Shown here one piece after another: positions 24,841 to 33,547 of a DNA stretch of 48,734 nucleotides (position 1 is its first letter; each line of letters starts with the position of its first letter). The DNA comes from Verrucomicrobiota bacterium. Its GTDB lineage: Bacteria > Verrucomicrobiota > Verrucomicrobiia > Verrucomicrobiales > DEV007. The stretch is taken from NCBI GenBank assembly GCA_020630975.1, contig JAHDID010000017.1, forward strand, positions 56,299 through 105,032. Reading direction: 5' to 3'. The notes under the pieces were generated by a model. It ran no database searches. It saw only the letters and a list, made by a program, of their open reading frames with translations, and was not told the DNA's origin. Both the position numbers and the translations under genes were made by a program.

Positions 24841-24907
24841 ATGCACCAAGGATTTTAACCCTGAGTCACTCCCCTTAGACTCAGAGGCGCTTAAAGGAGG
24901 CCATCCG

Positions 24908-26221
24908 CTAAAAGTCGCGATAAGTTCCTGTAATCAGCGGATTCGCCGCTTCGAGATTGGTCACCTTCATATTTTTGGCGTCCCAATTCAGGCGCTTGCC
25001 GGGGAAATTACCAGCTATCACACCGAGACAAAGCATCTCAGACAGCGGACCTGCGTAGTCAAAGCCTGCGGAGGTCTCATCTTTGCCCTCGATCGCATCC
25101 AGCCACTGGTGGTAATGATTGGCCGCTTTCACATCTGGCTTTTTCGCCCCTTCTAGGATCGAGCGTGGGAAGAATTTCGGCGCGCCGACGTGTGGTAGTA
25201 GCATACGCCCCGCCTCGCCGACAAACATCGCCCCCTGGCTGGGAAGCGTTTGTCCTTCGGGTAGAACTAGATCCGGATTCTCCCCACTGCGCGGTGCGCC
25301 CGCTCCGTCCCACCAAGTGAAAGTGAAGTCATCGGTCGTGTAATCGGTGCCACTGAATCCGTAGCGCATCATATTCTGCTCGGGGAATCCGATACCATTG
25401 GGCTCGCGACACTCAGCCTCTACCCAGTCGGGATCCTTCAGCCCCAGCGCCTTCACAGGAGTATCGAAAATGTGGATCCCCATATCGCCGAGGGTGCCGC
25501 ATCCAAAATCAACCAACTTGCGCCACTTCCCTGGATGGTAAGCGCGATCAACATAATCGCGCTCAGAAGCAGTGCCCAGCCAGAGATTCCAGTTCAGCTG
25601 GTCTGGCACAGGATCGACTCGATCAAAAGCAGGGCCATCGTAGCCCCAGCTTTTGCCCGACCACACATAGACCTTGCTGACTTTACCAATGATACCCTCC
25701 TGCACCCACTGCCGAGTCAGGCGGTAGGCAACCGACGAATGGACCTGGATGCCCATCTGAGTGACCAGATCTTTCTCCCTAGCCAGCTCCGTTAGGTGGC
25801 GAGCCTCAGCCAGTTTGTGAGTGAGAGGTTTCTGAGTGTACACATGCTTGCCCATTTCCATCGCCAGTTTGGTAGCCGGATAATGAGTGTGGTCTGGAGT
25901 CGAGACCGACACTGCATCGACTTTGTCACCCAACTCGGCCAGCATCTCCCGGTAATCAGCAAAATATTGGGCATCTTTGTGCTTGGAAAGCTTCTCCTCC
26001 ACCTTGCCATGGACAGGATCGACATCGCAGAGGCCGACCACCTGCACATTCGGGTGGCTAGTGATCGATCCGAAATCTGAATTCCCCATGCCACCGACAC
26101 CCACATGGGCCGTACAGATCTTACCATTAGGTGAATTGCCCCGAAGGCCTGATGGTAGGATAAGCAGACTCCCTGCAGCAGCAGCGGACTTCACGACGTC
26201 ACGACGAGATGGATTCTTCAT
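24908..26221 (-). CDS. Tat-exported Gfo/Idh/MocA-family oxidoreductase
   Basis: These NAD(P)-dependent enzymes oxidise or reduce sugars and related polyols. The 437-residue product starts with a twin-arginine signal (SRRDVVKSAAAAGSLLILP). It has the Rossmann loop HVGVGGMGNSDFG, VVGLCDVDP, a DAVSVSTPDHTHYP segment and VYTQKPLTHKLAEA, in which the common EKP is QKP. GCGTLGDMGIHIFD holds the active-site region. Exported members are abundant in Planctomycetes and Verrucomicrobia. It is downstream of the sugar-acid genes on the same strand; a possible RNA pseudoknot lies 50 bp before its start. Confidence 0.92.
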   Translation of the reverse strand: MKNPSRRDVVKSAAAAGSLLILPSGLRGNSPNGKICTAHVGVGGMGNSDFGSITSHPNVQVVGLCDVDPVHGKVEEKLSKHKDAQYFADYREMLAELGDKVDAVSVSTPDHTHYPATKLAMEMGKHVYTQKPLTHKLAEARHLTELAREKDLVTQMGIQVHSSVAYRLTRQWVQEGIIGKVSKVYVWSGKSWGYDGPAFDRVDPVPDQLNWNLWLGTASERDYVDRAYHPGKWRKLVDFGCGTLGDMGIHIFDTPVKALGLKDPDWVEAECREPNGIGFPEQNMMRYGFSGTDYTTDDFTFTWWDGAGAPRSGENPDLVLPEGQTLPSQGAMFVGEAGRMLLPHVGAPKFFPRSILEGAKKPDVKAANHYHQWLDAIEGKDETSAGFDYAGPLSEMLCLGVIAGNFPGKRLNWDAKNMKVTNLEAANPLITGTYRDF

Positions 26222-26271
26222 AGTACTGCAAAGGACGCTGAAAGTGGGGCAAAGGTAAATGGCAAAACTGT

Positions 26272-26312
26272 CCGTGATTGGGGGAGTCGTTAATACTTCA
26301 CGGTATCCCCCC
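26272..26312 (-). ncRNA. H-type pseudoknot-compatible RNA element
   Basis: On the minus strand two 6-bp stems interleave: GGGGGA pairs with TCCCCC, and CCGTGA pairs with TCACGG. The 5' to 3' order is stem 1 left, stem 2 left, stem 1 right, stem 2 right, which is pseudoknot topology; alternatively the two stems are mutually exclusive. The element starts immediately after the stop of the 145-aa gene and ends 50 bp before the oxidoreductase ATG. It could be a leader RNA element or an intercistronic signal. No known riboswitch class is recognised. Confidence 0.5.
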
Positions 26313-26750
26313 TTAATCCAGCATAATCGGCTTCACTTGAAAAGCAGGGTTCTCCATCTCAAAACTATACAGAGAAACATCATCGATGGTCTGCAGTTCT
26401 GGTACCATGTAGAGGCTAAGCCCATCCACATGATTGCAGTGGGTGATTATTTTAAAACTAGCCGCTGGTGTCCAAACATGCTCTCGAATGTAGGCACTAT
26501 CTACCGATATCAAGGGCATATAAAGTCCCTTCAAAAATACATCTATAGCCACCGGCAAATCTATAAACCTAGGCTTTCTTACATCACCGAAATAGGTTCT
26601 CATCTTTTGATCTTCGATAACAAACCTTCCTTCTGCTACCTTTCTGGTCTGGGGCTCGCACCAGCCGTTAACGGCAATTGGATAAAATAGAAAATAGAAG
26701 GATAGACCAATCAAAAATACAATCAGAACCCGAAACAATAGCCGCTCCAT
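26313..26750 (-). CDS. Membrane-anchored hypothetical protein, 145 aa
   Basis: This 145-residue product has one N-terminal hydrophobic segment (about residues 5-24, FRVLIVFLIGLSFYFLFYPI) and a soluble remainder without recognised motifs. Coding lies on the same strand as the dehydratase gene, 12 bp after its stop, so it is probably cotranscribed. Its base composition is more AT-rich than its neighbours, which may point to a different origin. Function unknown. Confidence 0.6.
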   Translation of the reverse strand: MERLLFRVLIVFLIGLSFYFLFYPIAVNGWCEPQTRKVAEGRFVIEDQKMRTYFGDVRKPRFIDLPVAIDVFLKGLYMPLISVDSAYIREHVWTPAASFKIITHCNHVDGLSLYMVPELQTIDDVSLYSFEMENPAFQVKPIMLD

Positions 26751-26762
26751 AAACCAAATATA

Positions 26763-28697
26763 CTAGCTGTGAGAAGATTGTAACTTCGCCAAAATCGCCT
26801 CCACATCATACACACAACCACCCCACGACCCACCGCTGACATTCTGGAGGGCTGCCCACAGGCGCGTGTCGTCTGGTACGCCAGACAGGGGCTGAAGTAA
26901 TTCGTTGGATTGGCGGGCGTGCAAATCATCCGTTCCGATATAATCGACAGACCCGGTCATCTGCCGGCAGTCGATCTGGATTTTGATCGTGTCCCCATCG
27001 CGAATTTTGCCGATCGGTCCCCCTGCCCAGGCCTCGGGCGAGATGTGGCCAATACAGGCTCCGGTGGAGACGCCGGAGAAACGACCGTCGGTGATCAGGG
27101 CCACCTCTTTACCCCACGAGAGGTGCTTTAGGGCAATGGTCAGTTGCGCTGTCTCGGGCATGCCACAGCCTACAGGTCCGTAGCCGATCAGGACTATCAC
27201 ATCGCCAGGGCGGATACGATCGTCGCCGGTGGATTTGACCGCTGCGATGGCAGCTGGCTCCGAAGCAAAGACTCGGGCTGGCCCCTCGTGCCGGTAAATG
27301 CCATGCTCGTCGATCAGCGAGGGATCGATGGCGGTGGATTTGATCAAAGATCCCTCGGGCGCCAGATTGCCTGTGGGGAAAGTGACTGTGGAGGTGAGAC
27401 CACTCTCTCGGGCCCGCTCCGGGCTGTGGATGACACTATCGGGATCGATCGCATCGAGATTTGCGAGCTTTTCCTTGAGTCGCATGCGCCGGTCTGACGT
27501 CTCCCACCATTCGAGGTTTTCCCCTAGAGTCTGGCCGGTCACCGTCATCGCATCGAGCCGGAGCTGACCCGCATCGCGCAGGTGCAGCATGACCTCTGGC
27601 ACGCCACCTGCTAGGAACACCTGCACAGTGGCGAAATGCTGGGGCCCATTGGGCAATGCATCAACTAGGCGTGGTATCTCGGCATTGTAGCGCCGCCAGT
27701 CTTCGACATCGGGTCGACGCAGTCCCGCCTGATGGGCGATCGCTGGCAGGTGCATGATGAGATTCGTCGATCCACCAAAAGCCGTATGCACCGCCAAGGC
27801 ATTCTCCACCGAGGCATCGGACAGCATATCGCTGCCGGTGATTCCCTTTGCCTGCAGATCGAGCATGGCCAGACCAGACCGGCGGGCCATGTCTTTCCAG
27901 ATCTCGGTGCCGGATGGGCATAGGGCGGAATGCGGTAGCGAAAGCCCCAACGCCTCACCAATGACCTGACTGGTAGCTGCAGTACCGAGAAACTGACAGC
28001 CGCCACCGGCAGAACCACACGACCGACAGCCTGCATGCGAGGCGTAGTCGAGACTGATCTCGCCCTGAGAAAAGCGCGCCCCGATAGTCTGAATACGGCC
28101 GAGGTCTTCATCGGTATCCTCGCTGAGCAGCGTGACTCCTCCGGGGATCAATACCACGGGGAGATCTCGCGATCCTGCCAGCGCCATCATCATCGCAGGC
28201 AGCCCCTTGTCGCAAGTGGCCACGCCGACCACACCTTTGCGAGTCGGGTGCGAGCGGATCAGTCGGCGCAGGACGGTAGCAGCATCGTTGCGATACGGCA
28301 GCGAATCCATCATGCCATCGGTGCCCTGAGTGCGACCATCGCAGGGGTCGGAGACAAACGCCGCAAATGGTACCCCACCGCCTGCGGTGATGGTTTTGGC
28401 AGCCTCCTCCATGAGCAGCCCCACCTCGAAATGCCCTGTGTGATAGCCTAGCGCCACTGGAGTACCATCCTCCCGGCGGATACCGCCTTGGGTGGAAAGA
28501 ATCAAGTAATCACCACCATCGACATCCTCGGATGCCCAGCCCATGCCGACATTCTGCGTCCAGCCAAACAGGTGCCCACTCGGCTCGGTGGCGAGCTTTT
28601 CCTCGGTAAAAGGCAACTTACCAGATGGGCCCGGTGCCCGTGTCTGCAGGGTGTAGATCTCCTCCAGACCGGAATCGAAAATCAGCGATCGATTCAT
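26763..28697 (-). CDS. yjhG: YjhG/YagF-family sugar-acid (D-xylonate) dehydratase
   Basis: This IlvD/Edd-family iron-sulfur dehydratase probably converts D-xylonate (or a similar aldonate) to the 2-keto-3-deoxy acid. The 644-residue length and sequence follow remembered YjhG/YagF rather than IlvD. It has SDPCDGRTQGTDGMMDSLPYRNDA, VATCDKGLPAMMMAL, GCRSCGSAGGGCQFLGTAATSQV, HTAFGGSTNLIMHLPAI, TFPTGNLAPEGSLIKSTAIDP and FSGVSTGACIGH. The cysteines in CDGR, CDKG and GGGC supply likely cluster ligands. It follows the SDR gene by 2 bp, so they form one operon; a class I aldolase that could act on its product is 5 kb upstream. Confidence 0.9.
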   Translation of the reverse strand: MNRSLIFDSGLEEIYTLQTRAPGPSGKLPFTEEKLATEPSGHLFGWTQNVGMGWASEDVDGGDYLILSTQGGIRREDGTPVALGYHTGHFEVGLLMEEAAKTITAGGGVPFAAFVSDPCDGRTQGTDGMMDSLPYRNDAATVLRRLIRSHPTRKGVVGVATCDKGLPAMMMALAGSRDLPVVLIPGGVTLLSEDTDEDLGRIQTIGARFSQGEISLDYASHAGCRSCGSAGGGCQFLGTAATSQVIGEALGLSLPHSALCPSGTEIWKDMARRSGLAMLDLQAKGITGSDMLSDASVENALAVHTAFGGSTNLIMHLPAIAHQAGLRRPDVEDWRRYNAEIPRLVDALPNGPQHFATVQVFLAGGVPEVMLHLRDAGQLRLDAMTVTGQTLGENLEWWETSDRRMRLKEKLANLDAIDPDSVIHSPERARESGLTSTVTFPTGNLAPEGSLIKSTAIDPSLIDEHGIYRHEGPARVFASEPAAIAAVKSTGDDRIRPGDVIVLIGYGPVGCGMPETAQLTIALKHLSWGKEVALITDGRFSGVSTGACIGHISPEAWAGGPIGKIRDGDTIKIQIDCRQMTGSVDYIGTDDLHARQSNELLQPLSGVPDDTRLWAALQNVSGGSWGGCVYDVEAILAKLQSSHS

Positions 28698-28699
28698 AG

Positions 28700-29509
28700 C
28701 TACGCGTCGGTAGGTTTGTTTTCGGGATCTTCATGATTCCCGTAGCGACCGATGATGGGGTACTGCTCCAGTTCCAGCACACTTCCCGTGATCGGTCGGC
28801 TCGACCGGCTCGCCCAATAGAGAGCCGCTTCGGCGATTTCTTCCGGTGCGATTAGTTTTCCCGAAGGCACCGCATCGACCGGCAGGGTCTCTGGCCAATT
28901 TTCGGGCAGACCATCGCCGAGCTTCACCTCGTATTCATTCTCAGTGAGGGTCCAGCCGACATTGAGTTGATTCACACGCACTTTACGGGTGCCCAGCGAG
29001 TCGGCCAGATTACGGGTCATCGTCATCAGCCCACCCTTGCTGATCGAGTAGGCGAGCATGTTGGCCTGCCCACAGTGAGCTAGCACACTGCCGATATTCA
29101 CCACACAGCCTTGGTTCTTCTCCAGCTCAGGCAGTAGTTCACGGATGAGCTGCAGAGGGGCTCGCAAGTTCACAGCGATGATCCGGTCGAAAAACGCCAC
29201 ATCCGTATCCTCGATGCGTCCACGTGTGGTGAAAGCGGCATTATTCACTAGGCAATCAATCCGCCCAAAGCACTCTAGCGCCTGCTCAGCGATGGCAGCA
29301 GGGCCGTCGGCCCGGATCAGATCGCCCTCGACAAAGCCTGCGTGTTCGGTGCCCAACTCCTGCAGTAGAGCCTCGCCCCGCTGCCGACTGCGCCCGTGTA
29401 GGATCACGCGAGCTCCCTCGGACACAAATAGCCTCGCCATCGAAGCTCCGATACCTGTGGTACTGCCTGTTATTAAGACGACTTGATCTTTCAGTCTCAT
29501 AAGAGGCAT
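28700..29509 (-). CDS. Short-chain dehydrogenase/reductase
   Basis: The 269-residue classical SDR has the cofactor motif TGSTTGIGASMARLF, then LVNNAAFTTRG, a catalytic Ser in NIGSVLAHCG and the active-site Tyr and Lys in YSISKGG. The loop after the second strand (LHGRSRQRGE) suggests NADP preference. The frame opens at 29533; ATG 29509 and ATG 29500 are the likelier starts, and none has a clear ribosome site. It lies between dld and yjhG with very short gaps (2 bp to yjhG), so a role in oxidising a sugar or lactone in the same pathway is inferred. Confidence 0.88.
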   Translation of the reverse strand: MPLMRLKDQVVLITGSTTGIGASMARLFVSEGARVILHGRSRQRGEALLQELGTEHAGFVEGDLIRADGPAAIAEQALECFGRIDCLVNNAAFTTRGRIEDTDVAFFDRIIAVNLRAPLQLIRELLPELEKNQGCVVNIGSVLAHCGQANMLAYSISKGGLMTMTRNLADSLGTRKVRVNQLNVGWTLTENEYEVKLGDGLPENWPETLPVDAVPSGKLIAPEEIAEAALYWASRSSRPITGSVLELEQYPIIGRYGNHEDPENKPTDA

Positions 29510-29552
29510 CTTACATGGGAACCCCTCTGACACTCCAGAAAAAATATCCGGG

Positions 29553-31253
29553 TTAGGTAATCATGGCGCGGCGTTTCTTTGACGTCTTGCCAATGCCGGG
29601 GTTGAAGGTGTTGGTCGGGTCCAACTCAGCGTAGAATCGCTTCAGCGTATCATCGGCCTCATACATGTGGCCGACATTATGCTCGGCGGGATACTTGGCT
29701 CCCTTGGCGTCGAGTTGCTCGAGCATCTGTTTTTTCATCGCTGCCAGATCGGTACCTTTTCTAAAAATGTAATCCTGGTGAAACACATGGCACATGTAGT
29801 GGCCGTAGTTGAGCGAAAGATCGAGATGCTCGGCGACTTCTGACGGCACCGCATCGCCCCAGCTGTTGTCGCTGCCGAGTAGTGCTACATCCAGCGCCAA
29901 GACCTCCTCCGTGGTTTTTTGATGGACGGTCTGGTAGCGGATCGCAGCACCAGCTGCAGCGAAACGGTGTAGCAAAGCTGCCTGCTGCTCCGTCTCGTCG
30001 CACTCGAAATATCCCACGCCCTCCTGTGTGCCCCACTGCTCAGCTAGGTAGCGCCGAGCCTCGTCGATAGCGCCGTCGCTCATGCTCAGGATCAAATAAT
30101 GCTCATACTCATCTCGGTATTCCAACAGCCGCTGCGGCAAGTGCTGGGGAAAGAGTCGACTGACGAAGTATAGAAACAGGTCGGGTAGAAACTTTGGCAG
30201 AAAAGGAACTTTATTTAGCAGATACTCAGCACTCGACTTCAGAGCATAGGCTCGTGGCAATCGCTCGGTGCCGAGATGTTTGATCGATAGAAAGACATCT
30301 TTGCCATACCTAGCTGCGATATCGAAGATACTCCGATTCATGTATTCACACATGTCCGGCAGCTCATCGAATCGAGTGAGAATATGCTCGCGCAGATCGA
30401 TCAGCCGTTGCGTATCATTGCACCCGAGGTAGAACACCTGCTTTTTCTCCGGCACCGGATAGGTATCCACCCGCACCGCAAAGGCCGCCACTTTGCCAGC
30501 ACTACCACTCACACCATGGAGGCGGCTGGGATCTGTGTTGTATCGATTCGGGACGGTGGCTCCCAGATCGCGGATCCTATCTCTATAGCCACGATCCGAC
30601 GCAGCTTTTTCTGCACCCAGCAGATCGTCGGCAGTAAATGCCCCCTTTTCCAGACTCCTGAAAATCTCCTCAGGCGAGTCACCGAGATTCTCGATACCCA
30701 GCTCATTGATCAGCTGCAGCTCGCCCTGCTCATCGACTCTAGCGTAGAGCGCCAGCTCGGTGTAGGAAGAGCCACGTTTGCACAGTGCACCTCCTGCATT
30801 GTTGGCGATCCCCCCTACGATGGATGCCCCGATCGTGGTCGAACCGATCACCGAATGGGGCGCACGACCGATCGGCCGGAGCAACTGCTCTAGCTCGTGC
30901 AAGGTCGACCCGGGAAAAGCCAACACCTGCCGCCCCTCGTCCAAGAGCATCAGCTTTTTGATGCGCATGATATTGATGATCACTACTGGTCGATCGTAGT
31001 CATCTCCACTCGGGCACGATCCCTCGGTCAGCCCCGTCTTGCTGGCCTGCATGACAATCGCGCAACCACCATCCACACATACCTGTAGCACCTGCCACTG
31101 CTCCAGAAGCGTCTCGGGAAAGACCACGGCTAACGCACCACCGAATCCAGAACGAAACCCAGATCGGTAATATGCCGTCTTTCGGTCTTTGGTTAAGACG
31201 TTCTTATTTCCAACCACAACGCTGAGGCTCTGCACTATATCTGAATGTTTCAT
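29553..31253 (-). CDS. dld: Quinone-dependent D-lactate dehydrogenase
   Basis: Dld is a peripheral membrane flavoprotein that oxidises D-lactate to pyruvate and passes electrons to quinone. The 566-residue product matches the long Dld type. It has an FAD-binding N-terminal domain with MQASKTGLTEGSCPSGDDYDRP, then GSTTIGASIVGGIANNAGGALCKRGSSYTE and a C-terminal block with AEHNVGHMYEADDTLKRFY and LDPTNTFNPGIGKTSKK. It starts the SDR-dehydratase run, about 44 bp before the SDR start, and is divergent from the DUF1963-like gene (64 bp between starts). Confidence 0.93.
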   Translation of the reverse strand: MKHSDIVQSLSVVVGNKNVLTKDRKTAYYRSGFRSGFGGALAVVFPETLLEQWQVLQVCVDGGCAIVMQASKTGLTEGSCPSGDDYDRPVVIINIMRIKKLMLLDEGRQVLAFPGSTLHELEQLLRPIGRAPHSVIGSTTIGASIVGGIANNAGGALCKRGSSYTELALYARVDEQGELQLINELGIENLGDSPEEIFRSLEKGAFTADDLLGAEKAASDRGYRDRIRDLGATVPNRYNTDPSRLHGVSGSAGKVAAFAVRVDTYPVPEKKQVFYLGCNDTQRLIDLREHILTRFDELPDMCEYMNRSIFDIAARYGKDVFLSIKHLGTERLPRAYALKSSAEYLLNKVPFLPKFLPDLFLYFVSRLFPQHLPQRLLEYRDEYEHYLILSMSDGAIDEARRYLAEQWGTQEGVGYFECDETEQQAALLHRFAAAGAAIRYQTVHQKTTEEVLALDVALLGSDNSWGDAVPSEVAEHLDLSLNYGHYMCHVFHQDYIFRKGTDLAAMKKQMLEQLDAKGAKYPAEHNVGHMYEADDTLKRFYAELDPTNTFNPGIGKTSKKRRAMIT

Positions 31254-31316
31254 TTTCTGGAAAGACCTTCGACAAATTTGTTAACTGCTAATACCTTAGC
31301 TCCGTTTAGAATTCTG

Positions 31317-31880
31317 ATGAGTGACAAGATTAGTAAGTCCGTTTGGTTAAAGAACCAATTTGTTATCCTTAACACAAAAAATTTCGAGGAATGGAGTGAA
31401 ATTCGAGAAGGATTAAATCTGTTATTTGAAAAGCATGGTGAAAATGTGACACGCACAGCGTTTTGGGAGGCGTTTGGTAAGGCTTACCACCAAAATCATA
31501 TGAATCATGGCCAACCCACTAGTGGCGCGATTTATGTGTGGGAATATTTTTTGAACGAAGCCGACTTCGATGCAGCGTGGGAGACATCCCCATTGACAAA
31601 TATTCCACCTACCTCTGGTGAGAAAATGACCAAAGCACTAACTCAGGAATCTTTCGTCAAAATCGGTGGTACTCCTGAATGGATCCAAAGCAATGAAACA
31701 CCAATCTGCCGCTACTGCGATCGTGACATGACCTTACTGATTGAGCTGCATTCAACGTCTAAAGAACTCAGAGACCAATACCCCGAACTGAAAGAGATTA
31801 ACTTTGGGGATTCAGGAAAAATCTATCTATTCAAATGCTTTAGGGATGCCCAATTAAAGGCAGTCTACCAGTGTTACTAG
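31317..31880 (+). CDS. DUF1963/YwqG-like C-terminal domain protein, AT-rich
   Basis: The frame opens at 31245, overlapping dld; the ATG at 31317 starts a clean product, MSDKISKSVWLKNQFVIL, of 187 residues. The second half has VKIGGTPEWIQSNETPICRYCDRDMTLLIEL and ends KIYLFKCFRDAQLKAVYQCY. The G-G-x-P-x-W-I-Q, Cys-pair and YLF-x-C pattern is like the C-terminal part of YwqG/DUF1963 proteins; the first half is unrecognised. It is visibly more AT-rich than neighbours, suggesting transfer. Its TAG stop shares the tetranucleotide CTAG with the convergent gene's stop. Confidence 0.65.
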   Translation: MSDKISKSVWLKNQFVILNTKNFEEWSEIREGLNLLFEKHGENVTRTAFWEAFGKAYHQNHMNHGQPTSGAIYVWEYFLNEADFDAAWETSPLTNIPPTSGEKMTKALTQESFVKIGGTPEWIQSNETPICRYCDRDMTLLIELHSTSKELRDQYPELKEINFGDSGKIYLFKCFRDAQLKAVYQCY

Positions 31881-32707
31881 TTTAGAAGAATCTCAATACC
31901 GTAAGTCGAATCCTCTCCATCGCCGCCATCGAAGTGGCTGTACTTCCATCCACCGAAGTACCACACCCGTGAATCATGGTCAGCAGAGATTTCTTCGGCT
32001 CCAGTTGATGCCTTAAGTTGTTCAACCAACTTAGCCACCGTCGGATTCTGCTCTTGGTGATAGGCATCGACATTGATAGCCACCAATTGGCCAGTCTCGG
32101 CGTCGAAATCAAAAAAGAACGTGGCGGATGCCTGCCCCTCCACTAGCTCGACATCATACTGCAGTCTCTCGGCGCTATCGATGGTCGGTGCCAAATCGGG
32201 TAGTAGCCAACTGAATTGCACCTTTATCTCGGCACTGGTGGTGAAGTCTCCAACCTCAACCGGAGCGCCTAATATATCCAATACCACCGGCTCTCTACCG
32301 GCTAACTGCCTTAGGTGCATCAGTTGTTTAGCACGCCGCTGAGTGAGTGCCATCTCGGCGTGAGCCATGGCAGGCATCCACATGGTGCCTTCTTGCGCGC
32401 CATACACTCCAGCGAGCGTCTCGACCTCGGCATCCCGCCAAGTCAGCCACTGTCTTTGGCTCGCAGTTAGTGCCGCTGCCGCCTCTGCTGGCAGTTGACC
32501 TTTGAGAGCGTGGTAGTTGGCGTTAAGCAAAGTGTCCCACCTCTCAGCAGCCTCTCGAGCAGCCTGCACCATACCCGCCGTCGATGGCTCGCGATCCATT
32601 GCCTGCTCCATCAGAAAGTCGACCAACCGCCCCTCCTGTGCAGAAACGGTCGACGCTGTGATGACAGATGAGAGAACGACAGCAAAGAAGACAAAAAACA
32701 GGCGCAT
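31877..32707 (-). CDS. Exported LprI-like (DUF1311) domain protein
   Basis: From ATG 32707 the 276-residue product has a Sec signal (core FFVFFAVVLSSVITASTVSA). A DUF1311/LprI-type domain (about 35-135) follows, with AAERWDTLLNANYHALKGQLP, LTASQRQWLTWRDAE and a run to QRRAKQLMHLRQL; the W-D-x-x-L-N and Q-R-x-W-L patterns are diagnostic. LprI proteins inhibit lysozyme in mycobacteria; here that role is only a possibility. The C-terminal half (about 140-276) is beta-rich and unrecognised. Stops of this gene and the convergent one overlap by 4 bp. Confidence 0.72.
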   Translation of the reverse strand: MRLFFVFFAVVLSSVITASTVSAQEGRLVDFLMEQAMDREPSTAGMVQAAREAAERWDTLLNANYHALKGQLPAEAAAALTASQRQWLTWRDAEVETLAGVYGAQEGTMWMPAMAHAEMALTQRRAKQLMHLRQLAGREPVVLDILGAPVEVGDFTTSAEIKVQFSWLLPDLAPTIDSAERLQYDVELVEGQASATFFFDFDAETGQLVAINVDAYHQEQNPTVAKLVEQLKASTGAEEISADHDSRVWYFGGWKYSHFDGGDGEDSTYGIEILLN

Positions 32708-32809
32708 ACCTCTATGAGACGCAGAAAGACCTGACTCGGTCAATCAAAGTCAGATCTTTCGAACGTGGTGAGGCGAAAAGCGCCACAATGTGATGATACT
32801 CCACCCTGC

Positions 32810-33499
32810 TTAGTCAAACGCTGCTATGGCAGCCTTTGCATCGGTAAAGCGCTTCTGGAATGAGGCAAATTTTTGGTTATTTTCTTCTGACTGCTCTGGG
32901 CTAGTGGCGATCCAAGCGCTGAAGTCTTTTTCCACAGCCTTGAATTCTGCGATAGCCGCCTTGAAGCTATCCGCCTTGTCAGGATTCGCCGCGATGAAAT
33001 TGGCAATCCCGCGCTTGCTCAGGCGTGTGGCTTTCTGGAAACTGGAGATAAACTGCTCGGGACTAGCACTCTGCGAGGCACCGAGCTTGCCGAGGACAGT
33101 CTCGCCATCGCTATCCAGCACAAAGTAGGTCGGAAATCCCTGCACCTGATAAGTGTTCTTCAACTTTTCGTTCTGCTCCTTGTAGCGCTTAGGCACCTTC
33201 ATCGGATCGCGCGGGAAATCGAGCAGCACGAGCACCGCATTATCCTTGGCGTAGGTCTTCCAGCCGTCTTTGGCGAATACCTCTTTATCCATATGAATGC
33301 ACCAGTGACACCAGTCTGAGCCGGTGAAATTCATGATGATCGGCAGATCTTTCTCCGCAGCGACTTTCTTCGCAGCCTCGAAGTCCATGGTCCACTGACC
33401 AGGCTCTGCGCCGACGATAGCGGCGGACTCTTCAGCGGTGGAAAGACACATCGAGAGTGCCGAGAGACCGAAAAATAGGGTGGAAATCTTTTTCATCAT
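32810..33499 (-). CDS. Exported thioredoxin-fold protein (CHWC)
   Basis: The 229-residue product has a Sec signal (core LFFGLSALSMCLSTA) and a thioredoxin-fold domain (about 35-155). IIMNFTGSDWCHWC carries the active-site pair Cys64 and Cys67, and VQGFPTYFVLDSDG holds the conserved cis-proline. It resembles thioredoxin-like DUF255/TlpA-related proteins that reduce or repair periplasmic disulfides. The C-terminal 75 residues form a helical extension (about 155-229). It sits 103 bp upstream of the LprI-like gene and 49 bp after the aldolase gene; cotranscription is possible. Confidence 0.85.
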   Translation of the reverse strand: MMKKISTLFFGLSALSMCLSTAEESAAIVGAEPGQWTMDFEAAKKVAAEKDLPIIMNFTGSDWCHWCIHMDKEVFAKDGWKTYAKDNAVLVLLDFPRDPMKVPKRYKEQNEKLKNTYQVQGFPTYFVLDSDGETVLGKLGASQSASPEQFISSFQKATRLSKRGIANFIAANPDKADSFKAAIAEFKAVEKDFSAWIATSPEQSEENNQKFASFQKRFTDAKAAIAAFD

Positions 33500-33547
33500 T
33501 AGTTCTGTTAGACGATTGGTCGCGGGATGGCATTACAGCTCGCGCGC

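Larger units (their letters stand above)
24429..24907. other. 479-bp intergenic region with MITE-like inverted repeats
   Basis: No credible gene is seen here. Two 26-bp inverted repeats (24559-24584 and 24815-24840) match at 25 of 26 positions and enclose about 230 bp of non-coding sequence. A small perfect stem (CCACTA/TAGTGG, 24549-24563) overlaps the left arm, and GGTGGCGGC just before the right arm echoes it. The arrangement resembles a non-autonomous element or a very long-range hairpin. The rest shows nothing recognisable. Confidence 0.65.
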
